Counted from the first letter of the stretch, positions 1-9,444 are shown. The stretch: DNA of 64,000 nt from Parasphingopyxis algicola (GCF_013378075.1 NZ_CP051131.1:496001-560000); one strand, 5' to 3'. The notes: generated by a model not told the origin, from the sequence alone. Made by a program: numbers and translations.

Positions 1-1573
1 CGTCCTGCAGATGCGCAGTCAGCTCCTCGAGTTCGAGCGTTTCGCCCTCCGCCAGCGCGACGACCGCGCAGATCTTTTCGCCGAGCCGCTCGTCGGGATA
101 GGCGGCGCAGGCGGCCTCGCGGACCTTGGGATGGCTCTCGATCAGGCCGTCCAGTTCGGCCGGGGAGATGTTCACGCCGCCGCGGATGATCACTTCCTTG
201 GACCGGCCGACAAACTGGTAGAAACGCGCATCGTCCGGCGCGATCTCGAACAGGTCGCCCGTCCGGAAATAGCCTTGGTCGTCGAACGCGCTGGCGTTGA
301 GTTCCTCCGCATTCCAATAGCCGTCGAACGTCATCGCGCCGTCGATCCGGAGCTCGCCCGCCTTACCCGCCTTAGTGATTTCCTCTTCGGTATCGGGATC
401 GACGAGCCGGGTGCGGATCTTGTTGGGAAAGGCGCTCTTCCATTCGACGCCCTTCGCCCCGAAGCGCGGGAAATAGGAGGCGCGCAGATGCGCGTCAGGC
501 ATCTCGGCATGGGTCGAGAAGAGCGAACAGCCCTCGTTCGAACCGAACACGTTCATTACCGGGACGCCGCGTTCCTGCCAGCCCTCGACCATCCAGATGG
601 CGAGCGGCGCCGAACCCGAGCCCATGCAGCGCAGGTTCGAAAGGTCGATCGTCTCGAGCAGCTGGTCCTGCTTGAGCAGCATGTTGAGGATCGCGGGCGG
701 GGCGACCGTGTAACTGATCTTCTCCTCGGCCATCTGGCGCAGGAAAACGGGGAGATCGAAGGGATGATGCTGGACGAGCTTGCCCTGCACCATGAGCCAG
801 GGAATCACCATGCCCCCGATCGCGGCGATATTGATCAGCGGGAAAGGATTGAGGATCGCGGCGCCGGATTGAAGGTCGGCCGCCTCGATCATCGCCTCGC
901 CGTTGACCGTCCAGTGATCGTGATGGCGCGGCACGCCCTTGGGATCCGCCTCGGTGCCCGATGTCCAGCAGATGGTAAGGATTTCGGAGGCCTCGGCCTC
1001 GCGGCGCGGCGTTTCCGAATCGGCGGCCCGGGCTTCGTGCCATTCGAACGACCGGTCGCTGTCTTCGCCGCCCGAGCCGAGCGCGAGGACCGGAACATCG
1101 CGCCCGTCCGCGTCGAGCATATCGGCGATCTCGGCGCGGTGATCGAAGCCGTGAAAAGTCTCGACCGTGAGGATTAGCTTGGGATCGACCTGGCCGACGA
1201 TCTTGCCGAGTTCGTGGCGGCGATAGGCCATCGCGGCGGGGCTCAGTATCGTTCCGAATCGCGCGCAGGCGAGAAAGGCGATCACACCCTCGACGATGTT
1301 GGGCAGTTGCGTGACGATAACGTCACCGGGTTTCAGCCCGAGTGCGGCAAAGGCCCGGCAGAAACTGTCGACGCGGATATCGATATCCGCGAAGCTCAGG
1401 CGCGCCGGCTCCGTGCCGGTCAGGTCCGGCCGATTCGGCGGGTCGATCAGTGCCTCTTCGCCGCCGCGCGCGGCCACGGCATCGCGCAGCAGGGAGTCGA
1501 CGGAAATTCCCTGCCACCAGCCGCGCTCGCGATAGGTTCGGCTGCGCTCTTCGGGCGTCATCTTGGCGGTCAC
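1..1573 (-). CDS. AMP-dependent acyl-CoA synthetase/ligase, 3'-truncated by window edge
   Basis: Activates a carboxylic acid to its CoA thioester through an acyl-adenylate. The reverse strand is open from 1573 to the window start with no stop, so the C-terminus is missing. Adenylate-forming family motifs appear in order: TICWTSGTEADPKGV (P-loop core, with EAD in place of the usual TGx, as in a cyclohexanecarboxylate/benzoate-type subgroup), VFGSNEG, GYFRTGDLFE, and GRSKEVIIRGGVNISPAEL (hinge). The final A10 lysine segment lies off the window. GTG at 1573 is chosen because AGAGG lies just upstream; ATG at 1561 is the alternative. It is divergent from the next ligase across about 120 bp. Substrate is not determinable from sequence; context suggests fatty or aromatic acid degradation. 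Confidence 0.88.
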   Translation of the reverse strand, partial: MTAKMTPEERSRTYRERGWWQGISVDSLLRDAVAARGGEEALIDPPNRPDLTGTEPARLSFADIDIRVDSFCRAFAALGLKPGDVIVTQLPNIVEGVIAFLACARFGTILSPAAMAYRRHELGKIVGQVDPKLILTVETFHGFDHRAEIADMLDADGRDVPVLALGSGGEDSDRSFEWHEARAADSETPRREAEASEILTICWTSGTEADPKGVPRHHDHWTVNGEAMIEAADLQSGAAILNPFPLINIAAIGGMVIPWLMVQGKLVQHHPFDLPVFLRQMAEEKISYTVAPPAILNMLLKQDQLLETIDLSNLRCMGSGSAPLAIWMVEGWQERGVPVMNVFGSNEGCSLFSTHAEMPDAHLRASYFPRFGAKGVEWKSAFPNKIRTRLVDPDTEEEITKAGKAGELRIDGAMTFDGYWNAEELNASAFDDQGYFRTGDLFEIAPDDARFYQFVGRSKEVIIRGGVNISPAELDGLIESHPKVREAACAAYPDERLGEKICAVVALAEGETLELEELTAHLQD

Positions 1574-1695
1574 GGCATTCCTCTCATGGCCGCGTCGCGG
1601 CTCGTCATCTCCTGGGCGCCGAAACGGCATTGCGCTCATACGGCAAACTGCATAGGGTTGCACAGTAATACTCACTAAACGGGAAGAGGATCAAT

Positions 1696-3540
1696 ATGCA
1701 GGTGTCTGAAGCGCCGTTCAGGCACGTCGATTTCCCGCCCGTCGACCTCGATATCGATCGCCGCGACGATGGTACGATCGTCATGACGCCGGTGCAGCCG
1801 CTCGAGATCGGCATACCCAATGTACCGACCGGTCTGACGCGCCAGGCGGCGGCCACGCCCGACAAACCGCATCTGCGCGAACGCGACCCCGACAGCGGCG
1901 ATTGGCGGACGGCGACCTTCGGCGATGTGAAGCGTGCGGCCGACGGTCTGACCCAATGGCTGATCGACCATGATCTCACCGATGGCGGCGCCATGCTGAT
2001 CGTGTCGGGCAATTCGATCGCCCATGCCGTCATCCGCTACGGGTCGATAGGCGCGGGGGTCCCGGTGACGCCGGTCAGCGAGGCCTATGCGCTGCTCGGC
2101 GCGAAGGGGGATTATCAGCGGCTGCGCCATGTCGTCGCCACCGTAAAGCCGACCGTCGCCTTTGGCGAAACCGCTGCGCATGTCGCGGCGTTGCGCGCCG
2201 TGCTGGCCGAGAATGTGCCGGTCATCAGCCGCGAGTCCGACCCCGACGGCGCCGATTATGCGGCCGTCATCGGGACCGAACCGACCGATGCCGTCGCCGC
2301 GTCGATCGACGGACTGACCGCCGATACGGTCGCCGCCTATATGCTGACCTCGGGATCGACGGGCCGGTCGAAAGCGGTGATCCAAACCCACGGCATGATC
2401 GTCGCCAACCTCTTCCAAGGCTGGCAGGCGCTCGGCAAGGCGGCGGGTTGGGACGATGTGCTGCTCGAATGGCTGCCCTGGAGCCATGTGTCGGGCGCCT
2501 TCTCCTCGATGGCCGCCGCGATCTTCGGCGGCACCTTCCATATCGACGAGGGCAAGCCCGTGCCCGGCCTGTTCGACGCGACGATCCGCAACCTCCGCGA
2601 TGTCGAGCTCACCTATTTCACCAACGTCCCGGCCGGCTATGCGATGCTCGTCGATGCGCTCGAGCAGGATCGCGAATTGGCGGAAACGTTTTTCCGGAAG
2701 CTGCGCCTCGTCCTTTACGGCGGTGCAGGGCTTCCCCAGCCCGTCTATGACCGGCTCCAGCAGCTTGCCGTCGATACGGTCGGCCGCAAGATCATGCTGA
2801 CCACCGGCTATGGCGCGACCGAGACGACCTCGGGCGCGATGTCGATCTATTTCGAAAGCGACAAGGTCGGGATCGGCCTTCCGATGCCCGGGCTGTCGGT
2901 GAAGATGGTACCGATCGGCGATCGCTACGAGCTGCGGATGAAGGGGCCGATGGTCACGCCCGGCTATCTGGGCGAGGACGAATTGAACGCGAACATCCGC
3001 GACGAAGAGGGTTTCTACAAGATCGGCGATACCGCGCGCTTTCACGATCCCGACGCGCCCGAAAAGGGCCTCGCCTTTGCCGGGCGGCTCGCCGAGGAAT
3101 TCAAACTGGCGACCGGGACCTGGGTGTCGGCGGGCAATCTGCGAATGGACCTACTCAAGCATCTTGCGCCGCTGGTCGGCGATCTGCTCGTCTGCGGCGA
3201 GAACCGCGACTATGTCGGTGTCCTCGCTTGGCCGAACGAAGCCGGGCTGCGATCCATGGCCGCCGATTCGAAGGCGCCGCTCGGGGAATTGCTTTCCGAC
3301 GATGGCGCGCGCGCGGCGGTGCGCGAAAAGCTCGCGGCGTATAACGAAGCCGCCTCGGGATCGAGCAACCGGGTCGTGCGCTTCGCCTTCCTGTCCGACC
3401 AGCCGAACGCCGAAGCGCACGAGATTTCGGACAAGGGCACGGTCAACCAGGCGCTGGCCAAGCACAACCGGCCCGACGCGATCGAGGCGCTCTACGCGGC
3501 CGAACCCGGCGTCGCGATCATCGACATGACCGGGGATTAG
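1696..3540 (+). CDS. Feruloyl-CoA synthetase-like AMP-binding enzyme
   Basis: A 614-residue adenylate-forming CoA ligase of the feruloyl-CoA synthetase type, which would activate hydroxycinnamic or related acids. The P-loop YMLTSGSTGRSKAVIQTHGM lies near residue 215, the A5 motif TGYGATETTSG near 371, and the hinge GRLAEEFKLATGTWVSAG near 465; the last is characteristic of feruloyl-CoA synthetases rather than general fatty-acyl ligases. AAGAGG precedes the ATG at good spacing. It is divergent from another CoA ligase and followed by a DUF1295 protein. No enoyl-CoA hydratase/aldolase (ech) partner is in the window, so ferulate as the real substrate is inference; another aryl or acyl acid is possible. 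Confidence 0.85.
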   Translation: MQVSEAPFRHVDFPPVDLDIDRRDDGTIVMTPVQPLEIGIPNVPTGLTRQAAATPDKPHLRERDPDSGDWRTATFGDVKRAADGLTQWLIDHDLTDGGAMLIVSGNSIAHAVIRYGSIGAGVPVTPVSEAYALLGAKGDYQRLRHVVATVKPTVAFGETAAHVAALRAVLAENVPVISRESDPDGADYAAVIGTEPTDAVAASIDGLTADTVAAYMLTSGSTGRSKAVIQTHGMIVANLFQGWQALGKAAGWDDVLLEWLPWSHVSGAFSSMAAAIFGGTFHIDEGKPVPGLFDATIRNLRDVELTYFTNVPAGYAMLVDALEQDRELAETFFRKLRLVLYGGAGLPQPVYDRLQQLAVDTVGRKIMLTTGYGATETTSGAMSIYFESDKVGIGLPMPGLSVKMVPIGDRYELRMKGPMVTPGYLGEDELNANIRDEEGFYKIGDTARFHDPDAPEKGLAFAGRLAEEFKLATGTWVSAGNLRMDLLKHLAPLVGDLLVCGENRDYVGVLAWPNEAGLRSMAADSKAPLGELLSDDGARAAVREKLAAYNEAASGSSNRVVRFAFLSDQPNAEAHEISDKGTVNQALAKHNRPDAIEALYAAEPGVAIIDMTGD

Positions 3541-3580
3541 AAGCCCGAACGAAGGGGCCAAGAAAAAGGGGACGCATTCC

Positions 3581-4363
3581 ATGGACGCCATATTATCGCT
3601 CTTCGCGGCCAACGCCGCCGTCATATTCGGCCTGATGCTGCTGCTCTGGCTGCTCAGCATCGCGCTCAAGGATGTGAGTTTCATCGATTCCTTCTGGGGC
3701 TTCAGCTTCGTCGTGATCGCGGCCGTTACCTATCTGCTCACCGAGGGTGGCTCGGCGGAACGCCGGCTGCTGATCCTGGGTCTGACCGCGGTCTGGGGCC
3801 TGCGGCTCGCGCTCTATCTCTTCTTCCGCTGGCGGCGGGAGGGGGCGGACAAACGCTATGTCGCGATGCTGTCGCGCACGGATTCGCCGCACTGGTTCAG
3901 CCTGCGCAACGTCTTCCTGCTCCAGGGCGTGCTGCTGCTGATCGTGTCGCTGCCGATCCAGCTCGGCTCGATCCCGGCCGAACCGGTTTCGGTGGGCGTG
4001 ATCGGGTGGATCGGCGCCGCGCTGGCGATTATCGGCATCCTGTTCGAGACGGTCGGAGACTGGCAGCTCGCGCGCTTCAAGGCGCGGGGGACGGGCGGCG
4101 TGATGGACAAGGGGCTATGGCGCTATACCCGCCATCCCAACTATTTCGGCGATACCTGCGTCTGGTGGGGGCTCTATCTGATTGCCGCCGAAACCACGCT
4201 CGGCCTGGCGAGCATTATCGGCCCGGTGCTGATGACCTATCTGCTCGTCAAATGGAGCGGCGCGGCGCTGCTCGAACGCCGACTCAAACGGTCGAAACCC
4301 GAATATGAGGACTATATCCGCCGCACCAGCAGCTTCTTCCCGCTGCCGCCCGCAAAGAACTGA
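3581..4363 (+). CDS. DUF1295 / steroid 5-alpha-reductase-like membrane protein
   Basis: A 260-residue polytopic inner-membrane protein with about seven hydrophobic segments. The C-terminal signature TRHPNYFGDTCVWWGLYL is the family hallmark (isoprenylcysteine methyltransferase / steroid 5-alpha-reductase fold), where the conserved RHPNYFG loop binds the nucleotide cofactor or SAM. The N-terminus has DVSFIDSFWG, also typical of DUF1295. AAAGGGG precedes the ATG. It lies 40 bp after the CoA ligase on the same strand and may be co-transcribed. The substrate is unknown; a lipid or steroid double-bond reductase is the usual guess for this family. Confidence 0.85.
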   Translation: MDAILSLFAANAAVIFGLMLLLWLLSIALKDVSFIDSFWGFSFVVIAAVTYLLTEGGSAERRLLILGLTAVWGLRLALYLFFRWRREGADKRYVAMLSRTDSPHWFSLRNVFLLQGVLLLIVSLPIQLGSIPAEPVSVGVIGWIGAALAIIGILFETVGDWQLARFKARGTGGVMDKGLWRYTRHPNYFGDTCVWWGLYLIAAETTLGLASIIGPVLMTYLLVKWSGAALLERRLKRSKPEYEDYIRRTSSFFPLPPAKN

Positions 4364-4393
4364 TTTTCGAGCGGAATATCGTTTCCGAGGAGG

Positions 4394-4467
4394 TGGAGGC
4401 CCGAGCCGGAATCGAACCGGCGTACACGGATTTGCAATCCGCTGCGTCACCACTCCGCCATCGGGCC
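4394..4467 (-). tRNA. tRNA-Cys (GCA)
   Basis: A 74-nt cloverleaf on the minus strand. The acceptor arms GGCCCGA and TCGGGCC pair perfectly, the anticodon loop TTGCAAA gives anticodon GCA, the T arm contains GGTTCGATTCC, and the gene encodes its own CCA (positions 4396-4394). The discriminator base is T, which is the expected cysteine identity element U73. It is convergent with the DUF1295 gene. Confidence 0.97.
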
Positions 4468-4595
4468 CCGCGGAAACGTTTCGAAGGGCGGGCAAATGGG
4501 CAAGCCGCGGCAATCTGTCAAGCTCCACCGCGCTTTCGTCGAAAGCCGGGGAGAGGGTGCTTGGCCTTCCCGCCTATTGCCGATAGAAGGCAGCG

Positions 4596-4622
4596 TTGAC
4601 GCAGCTGTATTGCTCATATAAG
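4596..4622 (+). promoter_or_regulatory. Candidate sigma-70 promoter for pcm
   Basis: TTGACG at 4596-4601 and TATAAG at 4617-4622 resemble -35 and -10 boxes, with a short 15-bp spacer, 43 bp upstream of the pcm start. This is pattern matching only; the short spacer lowers confidence. Confidence 0.45.
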
Positions 4623-4665
4623 ACAGCGGCGAACAACGACAAGGCTATCAGCAAGGTCACTGCCC

Positions 4666-5316
4666 ATGAGTCACGATTTCGAAGCGATGCGTCTGGCGAT
4701 GGTGGAAAGCCAGTTGCGGACGACTGCGGTCGACGATCCGCGCGTCGTGCGCGTGATGTCGACGATGCCGCGTGAACGGTTCGTGCCGGAAGAGAAGGCG
4801 TCGCTCGCCTATGCCGAGATGCTGCTGCCGCTCGGCGAGGGCCGGCGGATGAACCTGCCGATGGCCACCGGACGGCTGCTGACCGAGCTGGCGCTGACTC
4901 CCGAAGATCATGTGCTCGTCGTCGGATCGGCGGGTGGATATACGGCGGCGCTGTGCGCCGAACTCGCGAAATCGGTGGTCGCGCTCGAAGAGGATGAAGC
5001 GCTGGCGACGCATGGCGCGAAGGCGCTGGCTGATTATGCCAATGTCGAAAGCGCACGCGGATCGCTGGCCGAAGGCTGGTCCAAAGGCGCGCCCTATGAC
5101 GCGATCGTCGTCGACGGCTCGGTCGAATCGCTCTCCCGGCCGCTGATCGACCAGCTCGCCGATGGCGGGCGGCTCGCGGCGGGGATAGTCGAGGACGGGG
5201 TCACGCGGCTCGTCTACGGACGCAAGCAGGGCGACGCCTTCGGGACCACGGCCTTTGTCGACGCCCAGTCGGCCTCGCTTCCCGGTTTCGAACGCCCGGC
5301 AGAATTCGTATTTTAG
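4666..5316 (+). CDS. pcm: Protein-L-isoaspartate O-methyltransferase-like protein
   Basis: A 216-residue SAM-dependent methyltransferase of the PCMT family, which methylates L-isoaspartyl residues in damaged proteins. The N-terminal MVESQLRTTAVDDPRV and the substrate-loop region MPRERFVPEE are typical of the alphaproteobacterial form, and LVVGSAGGYTAALCAELA is a variant of the glycine-rich SAM-binding motif I (VVGSAGG for the usual xxGxGxG). The next gene, tolC, begins 11 bp downstream. Gene order pcm-tolC-popZ is common in alphaproteobacteria. The variant form may not be a true repair enzyme, so the substrate is less certain than the fold. Confidence 0.9.
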   Translation: MSHDFEAMRLAMVESQLRTTAVDDPRVVRVMSTMPRERFVPEEKASLAYAEMLLPLGEGRRMNLPMATGRLLTELALTPEDHVLVVGSAGGYTAALCAELAKSVVALEEDEALATHGAKALADYANVESARGSLAEGWSKGAPYDAIVVDGSVESLSRPLIDQLADGGRLAAGIVEDGVTRLVYGRKQGDAFGTTAFVDAQSASLPGFERPAEFVF

Positions 5317-5327
5317 GAAGATTGAGC

Positions 5328-6791
5328 ATGGCGCCCAGAGCGAACACCCTTCTGATCGGCGTGGCGGCGGCTGCCCTCATGCTGGCGACGCCCGCCCCGG
5401 CCGAAACGCTGCGCGATGCGCTGCTGGAAGCCTATCAGACCAACCCGACGCTGAATGCGGCGCGGGCGGGACAGCGGGCCAATGACGAGAATGTTCCGCT
5501 GACGCTCGCCGACGGCCGGCCCTCGGTTTCCGTCACTGGCTTCTACAACGAGAATGTCCGCACGTCGGCGAACAGCTTCACTGCGCCTGCCCGCAACACC
5601 GGCGCGCAGGCGGATGTGACTTTGCCGATCTTCCAGGGCGGCACCGTGCGCAACCGGATCCGCGCGGCTCGCGAACGGGTCGAGGCGGGGCAGGCCGATC
5701 TGCGCTCGACGGAGGCCAATCTCTTTACCAACGTCGTTGCCGCCTATCTCGATGTGATCAGCAACCGGAATATCGTCGATCTCAATGCCAATCAGGTTCG
5801 CGTGCTCGATACGAACCTGCAGGCGACCAGCGATCGCTTCGAGATCGGCGATCTCACTCGCACAGACGTCGCCCAGGCTGAGGCGCGCCTCTCCACGGCG
5901 CGCGCCAATCTGGACACCGCCCAGGCCGAGCTCGCCGCGGCGGAGGAGAATTATCTGCAGCTTGTCGGCGAATGGCCGCAGGAGCTCGAGCCGCCGCCGC
6001 CTCTGCCGGACCTTCCGGATTCGCCGGATGCGGCGGAAGATATCGCGATCGTCCATAATCCGGACTTGATCGCAGCCCAGCTCAACGCCGAGGCGGCGCG
6101 GCGCGATATCGCTGCTGCCCGTGGCAGCCGCCTGCCGACGTTGGAGGCCTTCGCGCGGGGCAACTACAACAATTTCCTTGATACCTTGGGCAGCCCGGCG
6201 CTTACGGATGAAGAAAATGCGCGATTCTTTCAGGAGGAGACGACTGCGACTGTCGGCCTCCGCGCGACCTTGCCCATCTATCAGGGCGGCCGGCCGGCAG
6301 CCCAGGTCCGTCGGACCCAGGCGTTGCGGACGCAGGCGATGGAAACGGTGATTGCCACCGAACGCGCGGTTGTCGCCGATGTTCGCGCCGCTTTCTCGCG
6401 CTATCGGGCGAGCTTGCAGGTGATCGACGCCACGCAAACGGCGGTCGAGGCCAATGAATTGGCGCTCGAGGGTGTCCGCGCGGAAAATTCGGTCGGTTTG
6501 AGGACGATATTGGACATTCTTAATGCCGAGCAGGAACTGCTGAACAGCCAGGTCGACCTCGTGACCGCCCGGCGCAACGCCTATGTCGCGGGCTTCAACC
6601 TGCTGGCGGCGATGGGGCAGGCCGAGGCGCAGGATCTGGGGCTGGACGGCGGTGTGCTGTACGATCCGAACGTGAACTATGAGCGCGTCGACGATCAATG
6701 GTTCGACTGGAACGACGATCCGCGCCCTGTGACTCAATCGACACGCACGGTCGATAATCCCCAACGCGTGGTGACAAATCCCGAAAATTGA
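5328..6791 (+). CDS. tolC: TolC family outer-membrane efflux/secretion channel
   Basis: The outer-membrane trimeric channel subunit for type I secretion and multidrug efflux. An upstream in-frame TTG exists at 5322, but ATG 5328 is preferred because AGGAAG sits 7 bp before it. The protein is 487 residues. A signal peptide (LLIGVAAAALMLATPAPA, cleaved before ETL) is followed by two tandem outer-membrane-efflux repeats, each with long amphipathic helices; TLPIFQGG and TLPIYQGG mark the equivalent strand turns of the two halves. The second half has the ANELALEGVRAENSVGLRT family signature. It probably shares a transcript with pcm and popZ. No RND or ABC partner is adjacent. Confidence 0.95.
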   Translation: MAPRANTLLIGVAAAALMLATPAPAETLRDALLEAYQTNPTLNAARAGQRANDENVPLTLADGRPSVSVTGFYNENVRTSANSFTAPARNTGAQADVTLPIFQGGTVRNRIRAARERVEAGQADLRSTEANLFTNVVAAYLDVISNRNIVDLNANQVRVLDTNLQATSDRFEIGDLTRTDVAQAEARLSTARANLDTAQAELAAAEENYLQLVGEWPQELEPPPPLPDLPDSPDAAEDIAIVHNPDLIAAQLNAEAARRDIAAARGSRLPTLEAFARGNYNNFLDTLGSPALTDEENARFFQEETTATVGLRATLPIYQGGRPAAQVRRTQALRTQAMETVIATERAVVADVRAAFSRYRASLQVIDATQTAVEANELALEGVRAENSVGLRTILDILNAEQELLNSQVDLVTARRNAYVAGFNLLAAMGQAEAQDLGLDGGVLYDPNVNYERVDDQWFDWNDDPRPVTQSTRTVDNPQRVVTNPEN

Positions 6792-6805
6792 GGCATGCCG
6801 CGCTC

Positions 6806-7267
6806 ATGGGCGACGTTAACCATGAACCGACGATGGAGGAAATTCTCGCCTCCATCAAAAAGATCATCGCGGAGGACGGCGAAACCGGCGTTTCCGAACC
6901 CGATGCACGCTCGCGGCGCGAGCGTCCCAAGCCGGCCGAACCGGCCGCGTCCGACGATGTGCTCGAACTGACCGACCAGGTCGAACCGCAAGCGGCATCG
7001 GCGGAAAGCGCCGGAGCCGGCGATCCGGCGGATCCGATCATGTCCGACGATACGGTCGCGGCCAGCCAGGCCGCGCTCGCGGCGCTATCGGCGATCACCA
7101 ATCCGGCGAACCGCGACGGCGATACCGATGCGGCGCACCCGCTCGAGGGTCTGGTGCGCGAGATGCTTCGCCCGATGCTCCAGGAATGGCTCGACGACAA
7201 TCTGCCGGCGATGGCGGAAGAGATGGTCGCGCGGGAAATCGCCAGGATTGCCGCCCAGCGGGGGTAA
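6806..7267 (+). CDS. popZ: PopZ-like polar organizing protein (DUF2497)
   Basis: A 153-residue acidic protein with the PopZ layout: a short N-terminal conserved helix (TMEEILASIKKIIAED), a long low-complexity Pro/Glu/Ala-rich linker, and a conserved C-terminal oligomerization region (HPLEGLVREMLRPMLQEWLD...NLPAMAEEMVAREI). PopZ homologues polymerise at the cell pole and tether ParB/parS and signalling proteins. ATG 6806 is chosen over an in-frame TTG at 6788 because it begins just before the conserved helix. It usually sits directly upstream of valS; here four genes intervene. Confidence 0.88.
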   Translation: MGDVNHEPTMEEILASIKKIIAEDGETGVSEPDARSRRERPKPAEPAASDDVLELTDQVEPQAASAESAGAGDPADPIMSDDTVAASQAALAALSAITNPANRDGDTDAAHPLEGLVREMLRPMLQEWLDDNLPAMAEEMVAREIARIAAQRG

Positions 7268-7309
7268 GTCGGCTTGCGCAAGCCAGTCGGCGCGCTATCA
7301 AGCAAGACC

Positions 7310-9376
7310 ATGAACAAAATCGTCCGATACGGCCTGATCGGGGCCATGGCCGCATGGTCAGCCGCCACAACCGCGCGGCCGCTGACGCCCGAAGATCTCG
7401 TCCAGTTCAACCGCCTCGGGGGCAGTAGCCTCACGGCCGATGGCAGCCTGCTGGTCTACGCGCAGAGCGAAACCGATCTGGAGGAGAATGCGCGGCAGGG
7501 CGATCTGTGGCTGCTCGACCTCGGCGAACCGGGTTCTGCTCCCGAGCGGTGGCGTCCGTCGGCCGATGCCGACGAAAGCGCGCCGGTCTTTGCCGCCGAC
7601 GGCCAGTCGATCTTCTATCTGTCGGACGCCGGCGGATCGAGCCAGGTCTGGCGGGCTCCGCTCAGCGAGGGCGATGCGGTCCAGGTCACGGACGTCAAGG
7701 CCGATGTCGCCGGTTTCCGCGTCGCGCCGGCCGGCGACCGGATCGCGATCTGGTTCGACGAGGCGCCGGAATGCGCCGAAACGAGCTGCCCCGACGCGGA
7801 AGCGGCGGACGATGCGGGCAGCGGCCGGTCCTATGACGAGATTTTCGTCCGCCACTGGGGCAGCTGGAACGATGGCACCCAATCGCGGCTCGTGACTTTC
7901 CCGATGGCCGACGGTGTGATCTCGGGGGACGGCGCGGTCGTGTCGCGGCCGTTCAATGGCAATGTGCCGAGCCGGCCCTTTGGCGGCGGCGAGGAAATCG
8001 CCTGGCATCCTTCGGGCGCTTCACTCTTCTTCGCCCTGCGCGAGAGCGGACCGGGCGAACCGCTCTCCACCGATCTCGATATCTACCGGGTCGCGGCCGA
8101 CGGTTCGGGCGCGCCGGAACTGCTGACCGGTGGCAATGACGCGCTCGATTCCCTGCCGACCCCGTCGCCCGACGGCCGTTATCTCGCCTATGTCGCGATG
8201 GAGCGGCCAGGCTATGAAAGCGACCGGAAGGTACTGCATCTGCGCGACCTGATTACCGGCGAGACGCGCGCGCTGACCCGGAACTGGGACCGGAGCGTCG
8301 CCGGGATCGCCTGGTCGTCCGATTTGCAGTCGCTCTACCTCGTCGCGCAGGACGGGCTCGATACGCCGGTGTTTCGCTACGCGCTTGCCGCGGGCGCGAT
8401 CGAACGCGTCTCGGGCGCCGGCAGCATCGGATCGGTTGCGCCGCAGCCCGACGGTTCGCTGCTCGTCGCCATGACGAGCGCGCTCGCACCGTCCGATCTC
8501 TTCCGGATCGAAGCCGACGGGACGGTGCGTCAACTCACCAATGTCAACGGCGCGCGCCTGTCCGAGATCGACATGCCGACGCGCGAGAGCTTTGCGTTCG
8601 AGGGCGCCGACGGCGAGACCGTCCAGGGCCAGATATTCCGGCCGGCGGGCCTGGCGGACGATGCACGGGCGCCGGTTGCGCTGTTCGTCCATGGCGGACC
8701 GCAGGGTTCGTTCAGCAACAGCTGGTCCTATCGCTGGAATCCCGCCGCGATGGCGGCCCGGGGCTATGCGGTCGTCACGATCGATTTCCACGGCAGCACG
8801 GGCTACGGCCAGGCCTTTACCGACAGCATCAACAATGACTGGGGCGGCAAGCCGCTGCACGATCTCCAGCTCGGTCTCGACGCGGTGCTCGAGGCCCATC
8901 CGTGGATGGATGGCGAGCGCGTCTGCGCGCTGGGCGCGTCCTATGGCGGCTATATGATGAACTGGATCGCGGGCAACTGGCCGGACCGGTTCGACTGCCT
9001 CGTCAACCATGCCGGATTGTTCGACCTGCGGCCCTTCTACTATGCGACCGAGGAGCTGTGGTTTCCCGAATGGGATTTCGGCGGGCCCTATTATGAGCGG
9101 GAAGACGCCTATGAGCGCTGGAACCCGGTCAACCATGTCGAAAACTGGCGGACGCCGATGCTCGTGATCCATGGCGAGCGGGATTTTCGCATCCCCTACA
9201 GCCAGAGTCTGGCAGCGTTCACCGCTCTGCAGCGTCAGGGCATTGCCTCCCGGTTGCTGATATTCCCGGATGAGAATCACTGGGTGAATTCGCCCCGCAA
9301 CAGCCTGCAATGGCACCGCGCGGTTTATGAATGGGTAGCGCGATGGACCGGTCCTGACGCGACATCGGTCGAATAA
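7310..9376 (+). CDS. S9 family (prolyl oligopeptidase-type) secreted peptidase
   Basis: A 688-residue dipeptidyl/acylaminoacyl-peptidase. An N-terminal signal peptide (about residues 1-24) precedes a WD40-like beta-propeller (TolB-like repeats such as GQSIFYLSDAGG, DGRYLAYVAMERPGY). The C-terminal alpha/beta-hydrolase has nucleophile motif LGASYGGYMMNW, the Asp in HGERDFRIPYSQ and the His in DENHWVNSP. ATG 7310 is used rather than the in-frame TTG at 7274 because the signal peptide starts there. It probably works in the periplasm on short peptides. It lies between popZ and the response-regulator cluster, splitting an otherwise common popZ-valS arrangement. Confidence 0.93.
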   Translation: MNKIVRYGLIGAMAAWSAATTARPLTPEDLVQFNRLGGSSLTADGSLLVYAQSETDLEENARQGDLWLLDLGEPGSAPERWRPSADADESAPVFAADGQSIFYLSDAGGSSQVWRAPLSEGDAVQVTDVKADVAGFRVAPAGDRIAIWFDEAPECAETSCPDAEAADDAGSGRSYDEIFVRHWGSWNDGTQSRLVTFPMADGVISGDGAVVSRPFNGNVPSRPFGGGEEIAWHPSGASLFFALRESGPGEPLSTDLDIYRVAADGSGAPELLTGGNDALDSLPTPSPDGRYLAYVAMERPGYESDRKVLHLRDLITGETRALTRNWDRSVAGIAWSSDLQSLYLVAQDGLDTPVFRYALAAGAIERVSGAGSIGSVAPQPDGSLLVAMTSALAPSDLFRIEADGTVRQLTNVNGARLSEIDMPTRESFAFEGADGETVQGQIFRPAGLADDARAPVALFVHGGPQGSFSNSWSYRWNPAAMAARGYAVVTIDFHGSTGYGQAFTDSINNDWGGKPLHDLQLGLDAVLEAHPWMDGERVCALGASYGGYMMNWIAGNWPDRFDCLVNHAGLFDLRPFYYATEELWFPEWDFGGPYYEREDAYERWNPVNHVENWRTPMLVIHGERDFRIPYSQSLAAFTALQRQGIASRLLIFPDENHWVNSPRNSLQWHRAVYEWVARWTGPDATSVE

Positions 9377-9377
9377 C

Positions 9378-9395
9378 CCGCCGGCTTGCCGGCGG
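9378..9395 (+). terminator. GC-rich hairpin after the S9 peptidase
   Basis: CCGCCGGC and GCCGGCGG form a perfect 8-bp stem around a TT turn, 1 nt after the S9 peptidase stop. There is no U-run, so it may be an RNA-stabilising or Rho-assisted end rather than a classical intrinsic terminator. Confidence 0.4.
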
Positions 9396-9444
9396 AACCA
9401 TAGCGCTAACCAGATATTCACTAATAACTGCCGAAAGGGTGATT

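Noticed and set aside
1675-3045. 456-codon minus-strand frame opposite the CoA ligase
   Set aside because: Antisense shadow of the feruloyl-CoA synthetase-like gene, which has intact motifs; no domain in the shadow.
8021-9421. Long minus-strand open frame opposite the S9 peptidase (466 codons)
   Set aside because: It is antisense to a gene with full catalytic motifs; its composition is Arg/His/Asp-rich without any domain. High-GC DNA opens opposite frames by chance.
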